Assembly (NCBI GenBank): GCA_002471275.1
Contig: DKPQ01000017.1
Location: 434,001-498,000 of the forward strand
Length of the DNA stretch: 64,000 bases
Direction of reading: 5' to 3'
Source: Flammeovirgaceae bacterium UBA7330
Lineage (GTDB): Bacteria; Bacteroidota; Bacteroidia; Cytophagales; Cyclobacteriaceae
In this document: positions 33,419-42,113 of the stretch, piece after piece
Layout of the letters: every line of letters begins with the position of its first letter
Position numbering within the stretch: position 1 is the first letter of the stretch
Program-made: the position numbers and the translations under genes
Notes under the pieces: model-generated
What the model saw: only the letters and a program-made list of their open reading frames with translations
Told to the model about the DNA's origin: nothing
Databases searched by the model: none

Positions 33419-35659
33419 ATGTCTCTAAATAGCAGCATATTATTTGTTGCACTGTTATTCTTTTCCTTTTCTTCATTTTCACAAACATCATGGATCGAAG
33501 GAACGGTTATTGGAAAACTTCCTGATGGCCAAAAGGAAAAGCTGTATGGTGCAAACGTGTATTGGTCGGGTACGACCAGTGGAGTGACTACGGATACCTC
33601 TGGCTACTTCAGGCTGAAGAAGGAGGCATCCACTGATCAATTGGTAGTCAGATTTATAGGATACGTGGCAGATACGATATCTGCTGATTCGGGAAATCTT
33701 TTGCAAATAGCATTGATTCAGGATAATCAGCTGGATGCAGTGGAGGTAGAGTATCGTCAAAAGACCACAACCATTGATTTTCTAACGGCTAAAAAAGTAG
33801 AGACAATTGGTGAACGTGAATTGCTCAAGGCAGCCTGTTGTAATTTATCTGAGAGTTTTGAGACAAGCCCCAGTGTGGATGTTTCTTTTACCGATGCAGT
33901 GACAGGTACACGGGAGATCCAAATGTTGGGTTTGGCAGGACCGTATACTCAGATCATGCGAGAGAATATGCCGGACGTACGCGGACTTTCATCAATTCAG
34001 GGGTTGACATACACTCCGGGCACCTGGGTAGAGGCTATTCAACTCAATAAAGGAACCGGGTCTGTGGTGAATGGATATGAAAGCATTGCCGGTCAGATCA
34101 ATGTGAACCTCAGAAATCCGGCGAACATGGATAGACTTTATCTCAATAGCTATGTCAACCAGATGGGCAGACTTGAACTGAATGCCAATTTGAGTGCCGA
34201 TGTTGGAGAACGATGGGGAACTGCATTGCTGCTTCATGGTAAAAGCAATGCAATCAGAAACGACACCAATGAGGACGGTTTCCTTGATAATCCCCTCAGC
34301 AAGCAATTCATAGGACTCAACCGGTGGGAACTCTACAGTGATCAGGGACTACATCTTCAGTTTGGTGTCAAGGGCACATTTATTGATAATCTGAGCGGTC
34401 AAAATGATTTTACCCTTTCTGACCGGGGCTCAAATACCATATGGGGTATGCAAATGCTCACTAACCGGGTGGAGGCGTGGACTAAAATTGGCAAGGTAAA
34501 CCCTGAGAGACCCTATGAAAGTTTTGGTATCCAGATATCGGGCAGCTACCATGACCAGGAAACTTTTTTTGGTCTAAGGGAATACGACGCGACACACAGC
34601 ATGTTATATGGGAATTTCATTTTCCAGAGCATCCTCGGATCCACAAACCATCAATACAAGACCGGATTAAGTTTCCAGTATGATGATTACCTGGAGGAAT
34701 TTAATCAAACAAACTACAACAGGACAGAAGTGGTACCCGGAGGGTTTGTAGAATATTCTTTTAAGGGGTCAGAAAGATTTGATCTGGTAGCCGGATTGCG
34801 AGGTGACTATCACAATCTGTATGGTTCTTTTGTTACACCCAGGCTACATCTTAGGTATTTGCTGACAGAAAATGCGGTATTGAGAGGATCAGCCGGAAGG
34901 GGTCAGCGAACTGCCAATTTATTGGCTGAAAATTTGGGTTTGATGGCTTCTTCGAGGGATTTTATTATTCAGGGTGATGGGAGTGATAAACCGTTTGGTT
35001 TGGATGCTGAAGTAGCCTGGAACTATGGCGTGAACCTGACCCATGAATTTACTCTGGATTACAGGGATGGGAGCCTGACATTTGATTTTTACAGGACAGA
35101 CTTCGAAAATCAAATTGTTGTGGACCTGGATGAAAGTCCACAGGAGGTTCAATTCTACAACCTGGCAGGGGAGTCTTATTCGAATAGCTTTCAGGCACAG
35201 TTGGATTATGAATTGGTCAAACGTTTGGATCTGAGGATGGCCTATCGCTGGTTTGATGTACAGACGACTTATGGAGATCAGCTTTTGAAAAAACCCTTGA
35301 TCTCCACTCATCGAGCTTTTGCTAATCTGGGGTATGAAACCAGGGATCACTGGCGGTTTGACTATACCATCAACTGGCAGGGGGGAAAACGGATACCGAA
35401 CACCTCGTCCAACCTGGATGAATACCAGCTTGCTGAGACCTCCCCGGATTTCATTTTGATGAATGCACAGGTGAGCAAGTATTGGCGAGATGAGGTTTTT
35501 GAAATATACGTTGGTGCTGAAAATATTTTGAATTTCACGCAGGAAGCCCCGATTCTTTCCAGCGAAACGCCTTTTAGTCCCTATTTTGACAGCTCACTTG
35601 TCTGGGGTCCCATTTTTGGCAGGAATGTTTACCTGGGACTGAGGTATCGCATCAGATAA
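33419..35659 (+). CDS. TonB-dependent receptor, copper-island associated
   Basis: A 746-residue outer-membrane protein. After a signal peptide (LLFFSFSSFSQ) comes a carboxypeptidase-regulatory-like beta domain (about residues 20-110, ending in VRFIGYVADTI), then a plug (ETSPSVDVSFTDAVTGTREI, ...GPYTQIMRENMPDVRGLSSI, GYESIAGQINVNL) and a 22-strand barrel ending in LGLRYRIR. An in-frame ATG at 33380 lies inside the HMA gene and is rejected. The substrate is not certain. The context (HMA protein before, CopA after) suggests copper or a copper chelate; the plug has a CC pair (LLKAACCNLSES). Confidence 0.9.
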   Translation: MSLNSSILFVALLFFSFSSFSQTSWIEGTVIGKLPDGQKEKLYGANVYWSGTTSGVTTDTSGYFRLKKEASTDQLVVRFIGYVADTISADSGNLLQIALIQDNQLDAVEVEYRQKTTTIDFLTAKKVETIGERELLKAACCNLSESFETSPSVDVSFTDAVTGTREIQMLGLAGPYTQIMRENMPDVRGLSSIQGLTYTPGTWVEAIQLNKGTGSVVNGYESIAGQINVNLRNPANMDRLYLNSYVNQMGRLELNANLSADVGERWGTALLLHGKSNAIRNDTNEDGFLDNPLSKQFIGLNRWELYSDQGLHLQFGVKGTFIDNLSGQNDFTLSDRGSNTIWGMQMLTNRVEAWTKIGKVNPERPYESFGIQISGSYHDQETFFGLREYDATHSMLYGNFIFQSILGSTNHQYKTGLSFQYDDYLEEFNQTNYNRTEVVPGGFVEYSFKGSERFDLVAGLRGDYHNLYGSFVTPRLHLRYLLTENAVLRGSAGRGQRTANLLAENLGLMASSRDFIIQGDGSDKPFGLDAEVAWNYGVNLTHEFTLDYRDGSLTFDFYRTDFENQIVVDLDESPQEVQFYNLAGESYSNSFQAQLDYELVKRLDLRMAYRWFDVQTTYGDQLLKKPLISTHRAFANLGYETRDHWRFDYTINWQGGKRIPNTSSNLDEYQLAETSPDFILMNAQVSKYWRDEVFEIYVGAENILNFTQEAPILSSETPFSPYFDSSLVWGPIFGRNVYLGLRYRIR

Positions 35660-35688
35660 GTTCAAAATGATTTGTGATCTGAATATCA

Positions 35689-35717
35689 TGTAACATAAGG
35701 AGTATATTGTGTAACAT
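35689..35717 (+). promoter_or_regulatory. TGTAACAT direct repeat upstream of copA
   Basis: TGTAACAT occurs at 35689-35696 and again at 35710-35717, spaced 21 bp start to start, or two turns of the helix. The pair lies 50-80 bp upstream of the copA ATG. A near-consensus -7 box (GATCTTTG, 35737-35744) follows. This arrangement suits a regulator dimer or two dimers on one face of the DNA. Confidence 0.45.
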
Positions 35718-35766
35718 GTGATCAGCAATGACTCCTGATCTTTGTATCGTAATAAAGCAAAATCAG

Positions 35767-38259
35767 ATGAAACACACCTATACGATTACCGGAATGAGCT
35801 GTGATGGTTGCAGAAACCATGTAGAACAGACATTAAACCATGTTGATGGGGTAAAATCTGCGATGGTCGATCTGAAGCAGCATCAGGCGGTGTTGGAGAT
35901 GGATCAGCATGTTCCCATCGATACGCTTAAAAAAGCCATGCAAGATGATGGAGGACATTATGGGATTCTTGAAAATGGTGACCATGAGCATCATCACCAT
36001 CATCATTCACACGAAAAAACAGAAAAGGGGAAGGGAACAGGTGTTTTCTACTGCCCGATGCAATGTGAGGGAGATAAAACTTACGACCAGTCAGGAGACT
36101 GTCCGGTCTGCGGGATGGACCTGGTGGAAGAGGTAAGCCGGGAAAGTATGAAAGGGAGTACTCAGTATACCTGCCCTATGCATCCGGAGGTGATCAAAGA
36201 TGAGCCGGACAGTTGTCCTATCTGTGGAATGGACCTCGTCCCCAAAGAAGCTGACACATCGGCGGAGAATAAAACATATCTGGCGCTGATGAAAAAATTC
36301 TGGATTGCACTGGGATTTACCTTACCCATTTTTCTCATAGCCATGTCGGAGATGATTCCTGACAACCCGCTATACAAGGTATTGCCCATGAAGTACTGGA
36401 ACTGGGTTCAGTTTGGACTTTCTATTCCCGTGGTATTCTATGCTACCTGGATGTTCTTTGAGCGGGCCTACCGTTCTATTGTGACCTGGAACCTAAACAT
36501 GTGGACCCTGATAGGTATTGGATCATCCGCAGCCTGGCTTTTTAGCGTAGTGGGGATGTTGTTTCCGGATGTTTTTCCTGATCAATTTAAAACCGAAGCG
36601 GGCACGGTGCATGTCTACTTCGAAGCTGCTTCTGTCATTCTCACTTTGGTATTGCTGGGGCAGGTATTGGAAGCACGCGCACACAGCAAGACCAATGCGG
36701 CAGTGAAAGAATTGCTGAAGCTGGCGCCTAACCAGGCTGTCAGGATCCGTGATGGAGAAGAGGAGGTGGTATCAGTAGATGATATTCAGGTGAGTGATTT
36801 GTTACGGGTGAAACCTGGGGATAAGATTCCGGTGGATGGACTGATCCAGGAGGGGGCAAGCCAAATTGATGAGTCAATGATTACGGGTGAGCCCATCCCT
36901 GTAGAAAAGTCGGTGGGAGACAAAGTAAGTTCCGGAACGATCAACGGGAATCAATCTTTTGTGATGAAAGCAGAGCGAGTAGGTGCAGAAACGCTTTTGT
37001 CTCAGATTATTGACATGGTCAACACAGCCAGCAGGAGCAGGGCTCCCATCCAGCGAATGGCTGACAGGATATCTAGTTACTTTGTGCCGATAGTTGTTGT
37101 TGTATCTGTTATCACCTTTGCTGCCTGGGTCATTTTTGGTCCTGAGCCAAGATATGTGTATGCATTTGTCAATGCCATTGCCGTGCTGATCATTGCCTGT
37201 CCCTGTGCTCTGGGGCTTGCCACGCCAATGTCAGTGATGGTGGGTGTGGGAAAAGGAGCCAAAGAAGGAGTGCTCATTAAGAATGCAGAGGCATTGGAGA
37301 CCCTCAACAAGATCGATGTCCTGGTGGTAGATAAGACAGGCACCATCACAGAAGGAAAACCAGCTGTTGAGAAGGTGATGAGTACTGATGAGCAGTTTTC
37401 AGAGAAAGATATTCTCCAAATGGTAGCATCACTGAATCAACAAAGTGAGCATCCCCTGGCAGAGGCCACCGTGAGGAAAGCCAGAGAAGAAAGTATATCC
37501 CTGCTGAAACCTCAAAAATTTCAATCTGAAACAGGAAAAGGTGTTACAGGTGAGGTTGAGGGCAAAGCAATAGCAATTGGAAATGATAAGCTGATGATAT
37601 CGGTGAATGCTGATCTTCCTATTCGGGTGAGTAAGCAAGCCAAAGAGGAGCAGCGTAAAGGCAAGACGGTTTCGTATGTGGCTATTGAAGGAAAAGTGGC
37701 TGGATTTTTTACGATCAGTGACCCGATCAAAAAGACCAGTCGTGAAGCCATACAGGAATTGAAAGCCAAAGGGATAGAAGTATTGATGCTCACCGGTGAC
37801 AACGCATATACGGCTCAGTCCATAGCGTCAGGACTGGAAATTGAATTCAAAGCGGGAATGTCTCCGGAAGACAAGCAAAAAGAGGTGAAGCAGTTACAAT
37901 CCGAAGGAAAAAAGGTCGCCATGGCCGGCGATGGGATCAATGATTCACCTGCATTGGCACAGAGCGAGGTAGGTATTGCCATGGGTACGGGAACGGATGT
38001 AGCGATAGAAAGTGCAGGCATCACGCTGGTGAAAGGAGACCTGAAAGGAATCTTGAAGGCTTTCCAGCTGAGTAAAAATGTGATGCGAAATATCCGACAG
38101 AATCTGTTTTTTGCACTGGTATACAATACGATGGGTATTCCGGTGGCTGCCGGGTTGTTGTTTCCGTTTTTTGGGGTGTTGCTGAGCCCGATGCTGGCAG
38201 CTGCTGCGATGAGTCTGAGTTCGGTGAGTGTGATTGGGAATAGTTTAAGGTTGAGGTGA
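35767..38259 (+). CDS. copA: Copper-translocating P1B-type ATPase (CopA-like)
   Basis: An 830-residue ATPase that exports Cu(I) from the cytosol. In order: an HMA domain with C12-D-G-C15; a His-rich linker (HEHHHHHHSH); two tandem heavy-metal-binding modules (YCPMQCEGDKTYDQSGDCPVCGMDL type, then YTCPMHPEV...CPICGMDL); about eight TM helices; the CPC motif at C478-P-C480; phosphorylation site D522-KTGT; and the hinge GDGIND (721-726). CPC with downstream conserved residues points to Cu(I). The start at 35767 is chosen because the HMA domain begins there; an ATG at 35728 adds 13 unrelated residues. It is downstream of the TonB receptor gene. Confidence 0.95.
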   Translation: MKHTYTITGMSCDGCRNHVEQTLNHVDGVKSAMVDLKQHQAVLEMDQHVPIDTLKKAMQDDGGHYGILENGDHEHHHHHHSHEKTEKGKGTGVFYCPMQCEGDKTYDQSGDCPVCGMDLVEEVSRESMKGSTQYTCPMHPEVIKDEPDSCPICGMDLVPKEADTSAENKTYLALMKKFWIALGFTLPIFLIAMSEMIPDNPLYKVLPMKYWNWVQFGLSIPVVFYATWMFFERAYRSIVTWNLNMWTLIGIGSSAAWLFSVVGMLFPDVFPDQFKTEAGTVHVYFEAASVILTLVLLGQVLEARAHSKTNAAVKELLKLAPNQAVRIRDGEEEVVSVDDIQVSDLLRVKPGDKIPVDGLIQEGASQIDESMITGEPIPVEKSVGDKVSSGTINGNQSFVMKAERVGAETLLSQIIDMVNTASRSRAPIQRMADRISSYFVPIVVVVSVITFAAWVIFGPEPRYVYAFVNAIAVLIIACPCALGLATPMSVMVGVGKGAKEGVLIKNAEALETLNKIDVLVVDKTGTITEGKPAVEKVMSTDEQFSEKDILQMVASLNQQSEHPLAEATVRKAREESISLLKPQKFQSETGKGVTGEVEGKAIAIGNDKLMISVNADLPIRVSKQAKEEQRKGKTVSYVAIEGKVAGFFTISDPIKKTSREAIQELKAKGIEVLMLTGDNAYTAQSIASGLEIEFKAGMSPEDKQKEVKQLQSEGKKVAMAGDGINDSPALAQSEVGIAMGTGTDVAIESAGITLVKGDLKGILKAFQLSKNVMRNIRQNLFFALVYNTMGIPVAAGLLFPFFGVLLSPMLAAAAMSLSSVSVIGNSLRLR

Positions 38260-38278
38260 GTTTCACACATAGATTGAC

Positions 38279-38647
38279 ATGAAGTTTTATACGACAATAC
38301 CGGTGGGATTAAAACCTTATTACGAATTTGAGTTGAATGCCTTTAGGGAAGCGTATGGCAAAGGAAGTTATCTGGCGGCATGGAAGCATTTGGAGCGGGC
38401 ACATATCCTGGGGCAGCGATATCCTTTTGCACATTCCCACGTGCATTGGCAGATGTTGGTGTTTGGTTTCAGGATCAAAAATGCTAAAGAGGTCCTTGGG
38501 CAATTGCCAAGGTTGTTTTTCGGTGGTGTGAAGTCTTTTGTCGGGCGTATACCGGTCGGAAATCCTGGTGGTGCCAATGTGCCGGCACTTAAGTCTTTTC
38601 CGATTGAAAAGGAGCTGCAGGAGATTTTTGAGAAGGCAGGAGTTTGA
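38279..38647 (+). CDS. DUF3703 family protein
   Basis: A 122-residue soluble protein matching DUF3703: YEFELNAFREAYGKGSYLAA, WKHLERAHILGQRYPFAHSH and HWQMLVFGFRIKNAKEVLGQ, with GNPGGANVP near the end. These proteins are common beside heavy-metal resistance genes (copper and mercury islands), but have no proven function. Conserved His residues in the AHILGQ..FAHSHVHW segment could bind metal. It starts 19 bp after copA and probably shares its transcript. Confidence 0.88.
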   Translation: MKFYTTIPVGLKPYYEFELNAFREAYGKGSYLAAWKHLERAHILGQRYPFAHSHVHWQMLVFGFRIKNAKEVLGQLPRLFFGGVKSFVGRIPVGNPGGANVPALKSFPIEKELQEIFEKAGV

Positions 38648-38651
38648 GGTA

Positions 38652-38694
38652 TTTCACGCAAAGACGCTAAGGTGCATTGACTAAAGACGCAAAG
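38652..38694. repeat. Degenerate ACGCAAAGACGC-type repeat fragment
   Basis: The gap after the DUF3703 gene reads ttcacgcaaagacgctaagg and then gacgcaaagta, two imperfect copies of the (gacgcaaag) unit. This unit recurs between genes in many Bacteroidota genomes as I remember them. It is short and decayed and encodes nothing. Confidence 0.4.
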
Positions 38695-38750
38695 TATATA
38701 AAGTTTCTAGCCATTATGACTCCAATGTTACTTACTGTTATGTACGAATA

Positions 38751-39413
38751 ATGACTAAATTTAATACCATGACCACTGTCGCATCAAAGTCTAAACTGGA
38801 CCTGGCTTACTACCTGGCGCTGATTACTATCTTTTACAACTTGATTGAGGGTGGGGTGTCCACATTTTTCGGGACTTCTGATGAAACCCTGGCGCTTTTT
38901 GGTTTTGGGGTAGACAGCTTTGTGGAGGTGCTTTCCGGGATTGGGATAGCGCATATGATCCTGCGGATGAAAAGGCATCCGGTGGAGAAGCGTGATCAGT
39001 TTGAGGTTACAGCGTTGAAGATTACCGGTACTGCCTTTTACCTGCTCGTTGCCGGGTTGGTCATTGGAGCATTTCTTTCCATCTACTATGCCTCTGAACC
39101 GCAGACAACCAGAGTTGGCGTGATTATCTCCGCACTATCTATAGTCACCATGTATTTTCTATACCGATACAAGCTTAAGGTAGGCCGGGAGCTCAACAGC
39201 CAGCCCATCATCTCTGACGCCAACTGCACAAAGACCTGTTTTTATCTGTCATTCATACTGTTAGCCAGCAGTCTCCTCTACGAACTCTTTAAAATTCCCT
39301 ATGTAGATGCATTGGGAAGCCTGGGGATCGCCTGGTATGCGTTTAGTGAGGGTAGAGAAGCTTTTGAGAAGGCTAAGCGTAAAAGTATTGCTTGTGGTGA
39401 TGGGTGTTGTTAA
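38751..39413 (+). CDS. CDF-like cation transporter, membrane part only, with a Cys tail
   Basis: A 220-residue membrane protein with six predicted TM helices. It looks like the membrane portion of cation diffusion facilitators: ALFGFGVDSFVEVLSGIGIA in TM2 carries the aspartate expected at the metal site, and ISDANCTKTCFYLSFILLAS and YVDALGSLGIAWYAFSEGRE match later helices. The cytoplasmic CTD of true CDFs is missing, and the protein instead ends CGDGCC, a possible metal clasp. Being at the end of the copper island, metal efflux is likely. ATG 38769 is an alternative start. Confidence 0.82.
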   Translation: MTKFNTMTTVASKSKLDLAYYLALITIFYNLIEGGVSTFFGTSDETLALFGFGVDSFVEVLSGIGIAHMILRMKRHPVEKRDQFEVTALKITGTAFYLLVAGLVIGAFLSIYYASEPQTTRVGVIISALSIVTMYFLYRYKLKVGRELNSQPIISDANCTKTCFYLSFILLASSLLYELFKIPYVDALGSLGIAWYAFSEGREAFEKAKRKSIACGDGCC

Positions 39414-39508
39414 TATTTGATGCCCATTTTTTATCATAGGAACAATAACTATAATTATCGGGATTATTGTATATATCAATTGAGCTCATTTATTCGTATC
39501 TTTATATA

Positions 39509-39742
39509 ATGAACACAAGCTCTAGTAGAATAACAATAGATCCTGCTATTTGTCATGGCAAGCCTGTTATAAGGGGAATGCGATGGCCTGTTGAGGTCAT
39601 ACTGGATATGCTGAGTTCTGGAATGACATCTGAACAAATTGTTGAGGATCACCCTGAACTTGAGAAGGAGGATATTATTGCTTGTTTAAACTACGCTCGC
39701 CTTTCAGTCTCAGGTCAAGCTTTCCAACTAGAGTCTAAGTGA
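39509..39742 (+). CDS. DUF433 antitoxin
   Basis: A 77-residue DUF433 protein (RITIDPAICHGKPVIRGMRW, LDMLSSGMTSEQIVEDHPEL, IIACLNYARLS). This small winged-helix-like fold is commonly the antitoxin partner of DUF5615 PIN-like toxins. ATG 39509 is preferred because the conserved domain starts just after it; ATG 39467 lies upstream of a typical start. The stop overlaps the toxin gene start (GTGA). The pair is more AT-rich than its neighbours. Confidence 0.88.
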   Translation: MNTSSSRITIDPAICHGKPVIRGMRWPVEVILDMLSSGMTSEQIVEDHPELEKEDIIACLNYARLSVSGQAFQLESK

Positions 39743-40101
39743 GATTTTTGTGTGATGTTCATATTACAATTAAACTTTCCAAACGACTTGAAGAACTAAG
39801 ACATCACTCTGAACATGTTAACAATATTCTAAATAAATGGAATACTCCAGATAGAGATATTATTGACTATTGTGATACAAACAACTGTATACTGATAACA
39901 AAAGATCAGGATTTTCGAAACAGCTATCTTCTAAACCAAACACCAAAAAAACTGATTAAGATAAATCTTGGAAATATTTCGAATAGTGAACTTATTCATT
40001 TGTTAGAGAAAAATATTGATCAGTTAGTAAAATTAGATTTGGACTATCTCTCCTTTATGATTGAGATAAATAAAGGTGGGTTTTGGATTGTATCTAAGTA
40101 A
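39739..40101 (+). CDS. DUF5615 PIN-like toxin
   Basis: A 120-residue protein with the DUF5615 pattern: the opening strand with an acidic residue (MRFLCDVHITIKLSKRLEEL), DRDIIDYCDTNNCILITKDQ and the conserved KDxDF. PIN-like enzymes are metal-dependent RNases in many toxin-antitoxin systems; the acidic residues D6, and D(x)DF, are present. The start codon is GTG inside the antitoxin's last codons, giving a 4-base GTGA overlap and coupled translation. Confidence 0.82.
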   Translation: MRFLCDVHITIKLSKRLEELRHHSEHVNNILNKWNTPDRDIIDYCDTNNCILITKDQDFRNSYLLNQTPKKLIKINLGNISNSELIHLLEKNIDQLVKLDLDYLSFMIEINKGGFWIVSK

Positions 40102-40195
40102 CCAGCTACAGTTTCAAAAAGGTCATCATTCTTCACATTTTTTTTTGGCAATAATTATTCCCACCCCCACCTTTCGCAAACTGCCTGCTATCCCT

Positions 40196-40203
40196 TAGGT
40201 TTG
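40196..40203 (+). promoter_or_regulatory. -7 promoter box of the FAD oxidoreductase gene
   Basis: TAGGTTTG fits TAnnTTTG exactly, 14 bp before the first ATG at 40218. No TTG is seen at the expected -33 distance. Confidence 0.4.
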
Positions 40204-40217
40204 AAGTTTAAACAAAT

Positions 40218-42113
40218 ATGATGCGGATATATATCTTAATAGTACTTTTAGTAGCCTGTTCTACGGCATTCGGTCAGTCGACCATTTTCATAGAAGCCGA
40301 GAGTTTTGCAAACAGAGGAGGTTGGGTCATCGATCAGCAGTCGATGGATGTGATGAAGTCATCCTACCTGATGGCTCACGGATTGGGAGAGCCTGTTTCT
40401 GATGCTACCACGGAAGTAGAAGTCCCTTCAAACGGTAAGTACTCCATTTGGGTGAGAACCAAAGACTGGGTGGCTCCTTGGAATGTGGAGGGTGCTCCGG
40501 GCAAATTTCAATTGTCAATCAACGACCAACTGCTTGAAACTACGTTCGGGACGGAAGGTGCGGACTGGCATTGGCAGTTTGGCGGGCAAATCCCCCTTAA
40601 AAAGGGAACAAATACCCTTTCGCTACATGACCTGACAGGTTTCAATGGTAGATGTGATGCCATCATTCTCACAAAAGACAAAAAACTCACTCCACCCAAC
40701 GAGCTGGAAGCGTTAACAGCATTTCGAAATCAGCAACTGGGTTTTCCTGATGCTCCGGAAGATGCTGGAGCGTATGACCTGGTAGTTGTAGGTGGTGGTA
40801 TCGCGGGTATTTGTTCTGCAGTCAGTGCAGCACGTCTGGGATTAAAAGTGGCCCTGATCCAAAACAGACCTGTGTTAGGTGGTAACAATAGTTCAGAGGT
40901 TAGGGTAGGGCTCTCCGGTTTGATTTACCAGGATCCTTACCAGAATTTGGGCTCACTGGTGGACGAGCTGGGTGCTGTTGGTCATTGGACGCTTTGGGAA
41001 GCCAATCAAAATCCGGATACTGAACGAAGCCGGGCAATATTAGAAATCATTAAGAATAATCCAGAGAAGAAAGAGCACAATGCCGGTCCGGCCAGCAATT
41101 ACGATGATGACAGAAAACTCGAGGTGGTACAGTCAGAGGAAAACCTGGATTTGTTTTTAAATACCCATGCCATAGCTGTTGAAAATGAGGGGGATCAAAT
41201 CACTGCGGTGATAGGGAAAAGTATCATTACGGGAAGGGAATCGAGATTTAGCGGAAAGCTATTTGCTGATTGTACCGGGGACGGAACGATAGGTTATCTG
41301 GCAGGAGCAGATTTCAGAGTGGGTAGAGAATCAAAAGCAGAAACCGGGGAACCTCGGGCACCTGCCAAAGCAGATGAGCTGGTGATGGGTACATCTGTTC
41401 AGTGGAATTCTATGGAGACAACATCCGCAAGTCCTTTTCCCAGCACAAGCCCCTGGTCAGTAAAGTTTGATGAGGAAACGGCCATTAAAACCTTTAAGGG
41501 TGATTGGGATTGGGAGACAGGAGCACTTCGTGATCAGGTAACTGAAATAGAATTTATCAGGGACTACGCATTGAGGGTAACTTTTGGTAACTGGGATTAC
41601 CTTAAAAATAGCGCCACCTACAAGGAGGAATTTACAAATAGAAAACTATCATGGGTAGCCTATATTGGCGGAAAAAGAGAATCCCGAAGGCTGCTGGGAG
41701 ATGTGATCCTCAAAGAGCAGGATATTCTTGAGGGAAAAGTATTTGGTGATGCCACCTTCAATACCACCTGGGGAGTTGATCTTCATTACCCCATCCGTAA
41801 AAACGGATTCACCGGTGAGCCATTTCTATCGAGGGCAGACATCCGTGAGATAGACTCTTACCAGATACCGTATCGTTGCCTCTATTCCCGCAATGTGAAT
41901 AACCTTTTCATGGCTGGTCGTAACATCAGTGTCACCCATGTGGCTTTGGGTACGGTAAGGGTGCAACGAACTACAGGTATGATGGGAGAGGTTGTCGGAA
42001 TGGCAGCTTCTATCTGCAAAGATGAAAACGTCTTACCACGGGAAGTTTATGAAAAACACTGGTCCAAAATGGTAGAATTGATGACAGCAGGCATCGGAAA
42101 TCCGGACTGGTGA
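40218..42113 (+). CDS. Secreted FAD-dependent oxidoreductase with N-terminal carbohydrate-binding-like domain
   Basis: A 631-residue exported protein (signal peptide ending at AFGQ). Residues 22-155 form a beta-sandwich resembling carbohydrate-binding modules (IFIEAESFANRGGWVIDQQS, NGKYSIWVRTKDWVAPWNVE). A classic Rossmann FAD site follows at about 186-200 (YDLVVVGGGIAG), with LGGNNSSEVRVGLSG and a late FMAGRNISVTHVALGTVRVQ typical of the FAD-dependent oxidoreductases in polysaccharide-degrading bacteria. It may oxidise sugars or their derivatives outside the cytoplasm. The next gene shares its stop codon base (TGATG). Confidence 0.88.
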   Translation: MMRIYILIVLLVACSTAFGQSTIFIEAESFANRGGWVIDQQSMDVMKSSYLMAHGLGEPVSDATTEVEVPSNGKYSIWVRTKDWVAPWNVEGAPGKFQLSINDQLLETTFGTEGADWHWQFGGQIPLKKGTNTLSLHDLTGFNGRCDAIILTKDKKLTPPNELEALTAFRNQQLGFPDAPEDAGAYDLVVVGGGIAGICSAVSAARLGLKVALIQNRPVLGGNNSSEVRVGLSGLIYQDPYQNLGSLVDELGAVGHWTLWEANQNPDTERSRAILEIIKNNPEKKEHNAGPASNYDDDRKLEVVQSEENLDLFLNTHAIAVENEGDQITAVIGKSIITGRESRFSGKLFADCTGDGTIGYLAGADFRVGRESKAETGEPRAPAKADELVMGTSVQWNSMETTSASPFPSTSPWSVKFDEETAIKTFKGDWDWETGALRDQVTEIEFIRDYALRVTFGNWDYLKNSATYKEEFTNRKLSWVAYIGGKRESRRLLGDVILKEQDILEGKVFGDATFNTTWGVDLHYPIRKNGFTGEPFLSRADIREIDSYQIPYRCLYSRNVNNLFMAGRNISVTHVALGTVRVQRTTGMMGEVVGMAASICKDENVLPREVYEKHWSKMVELMTAGIGNPDW

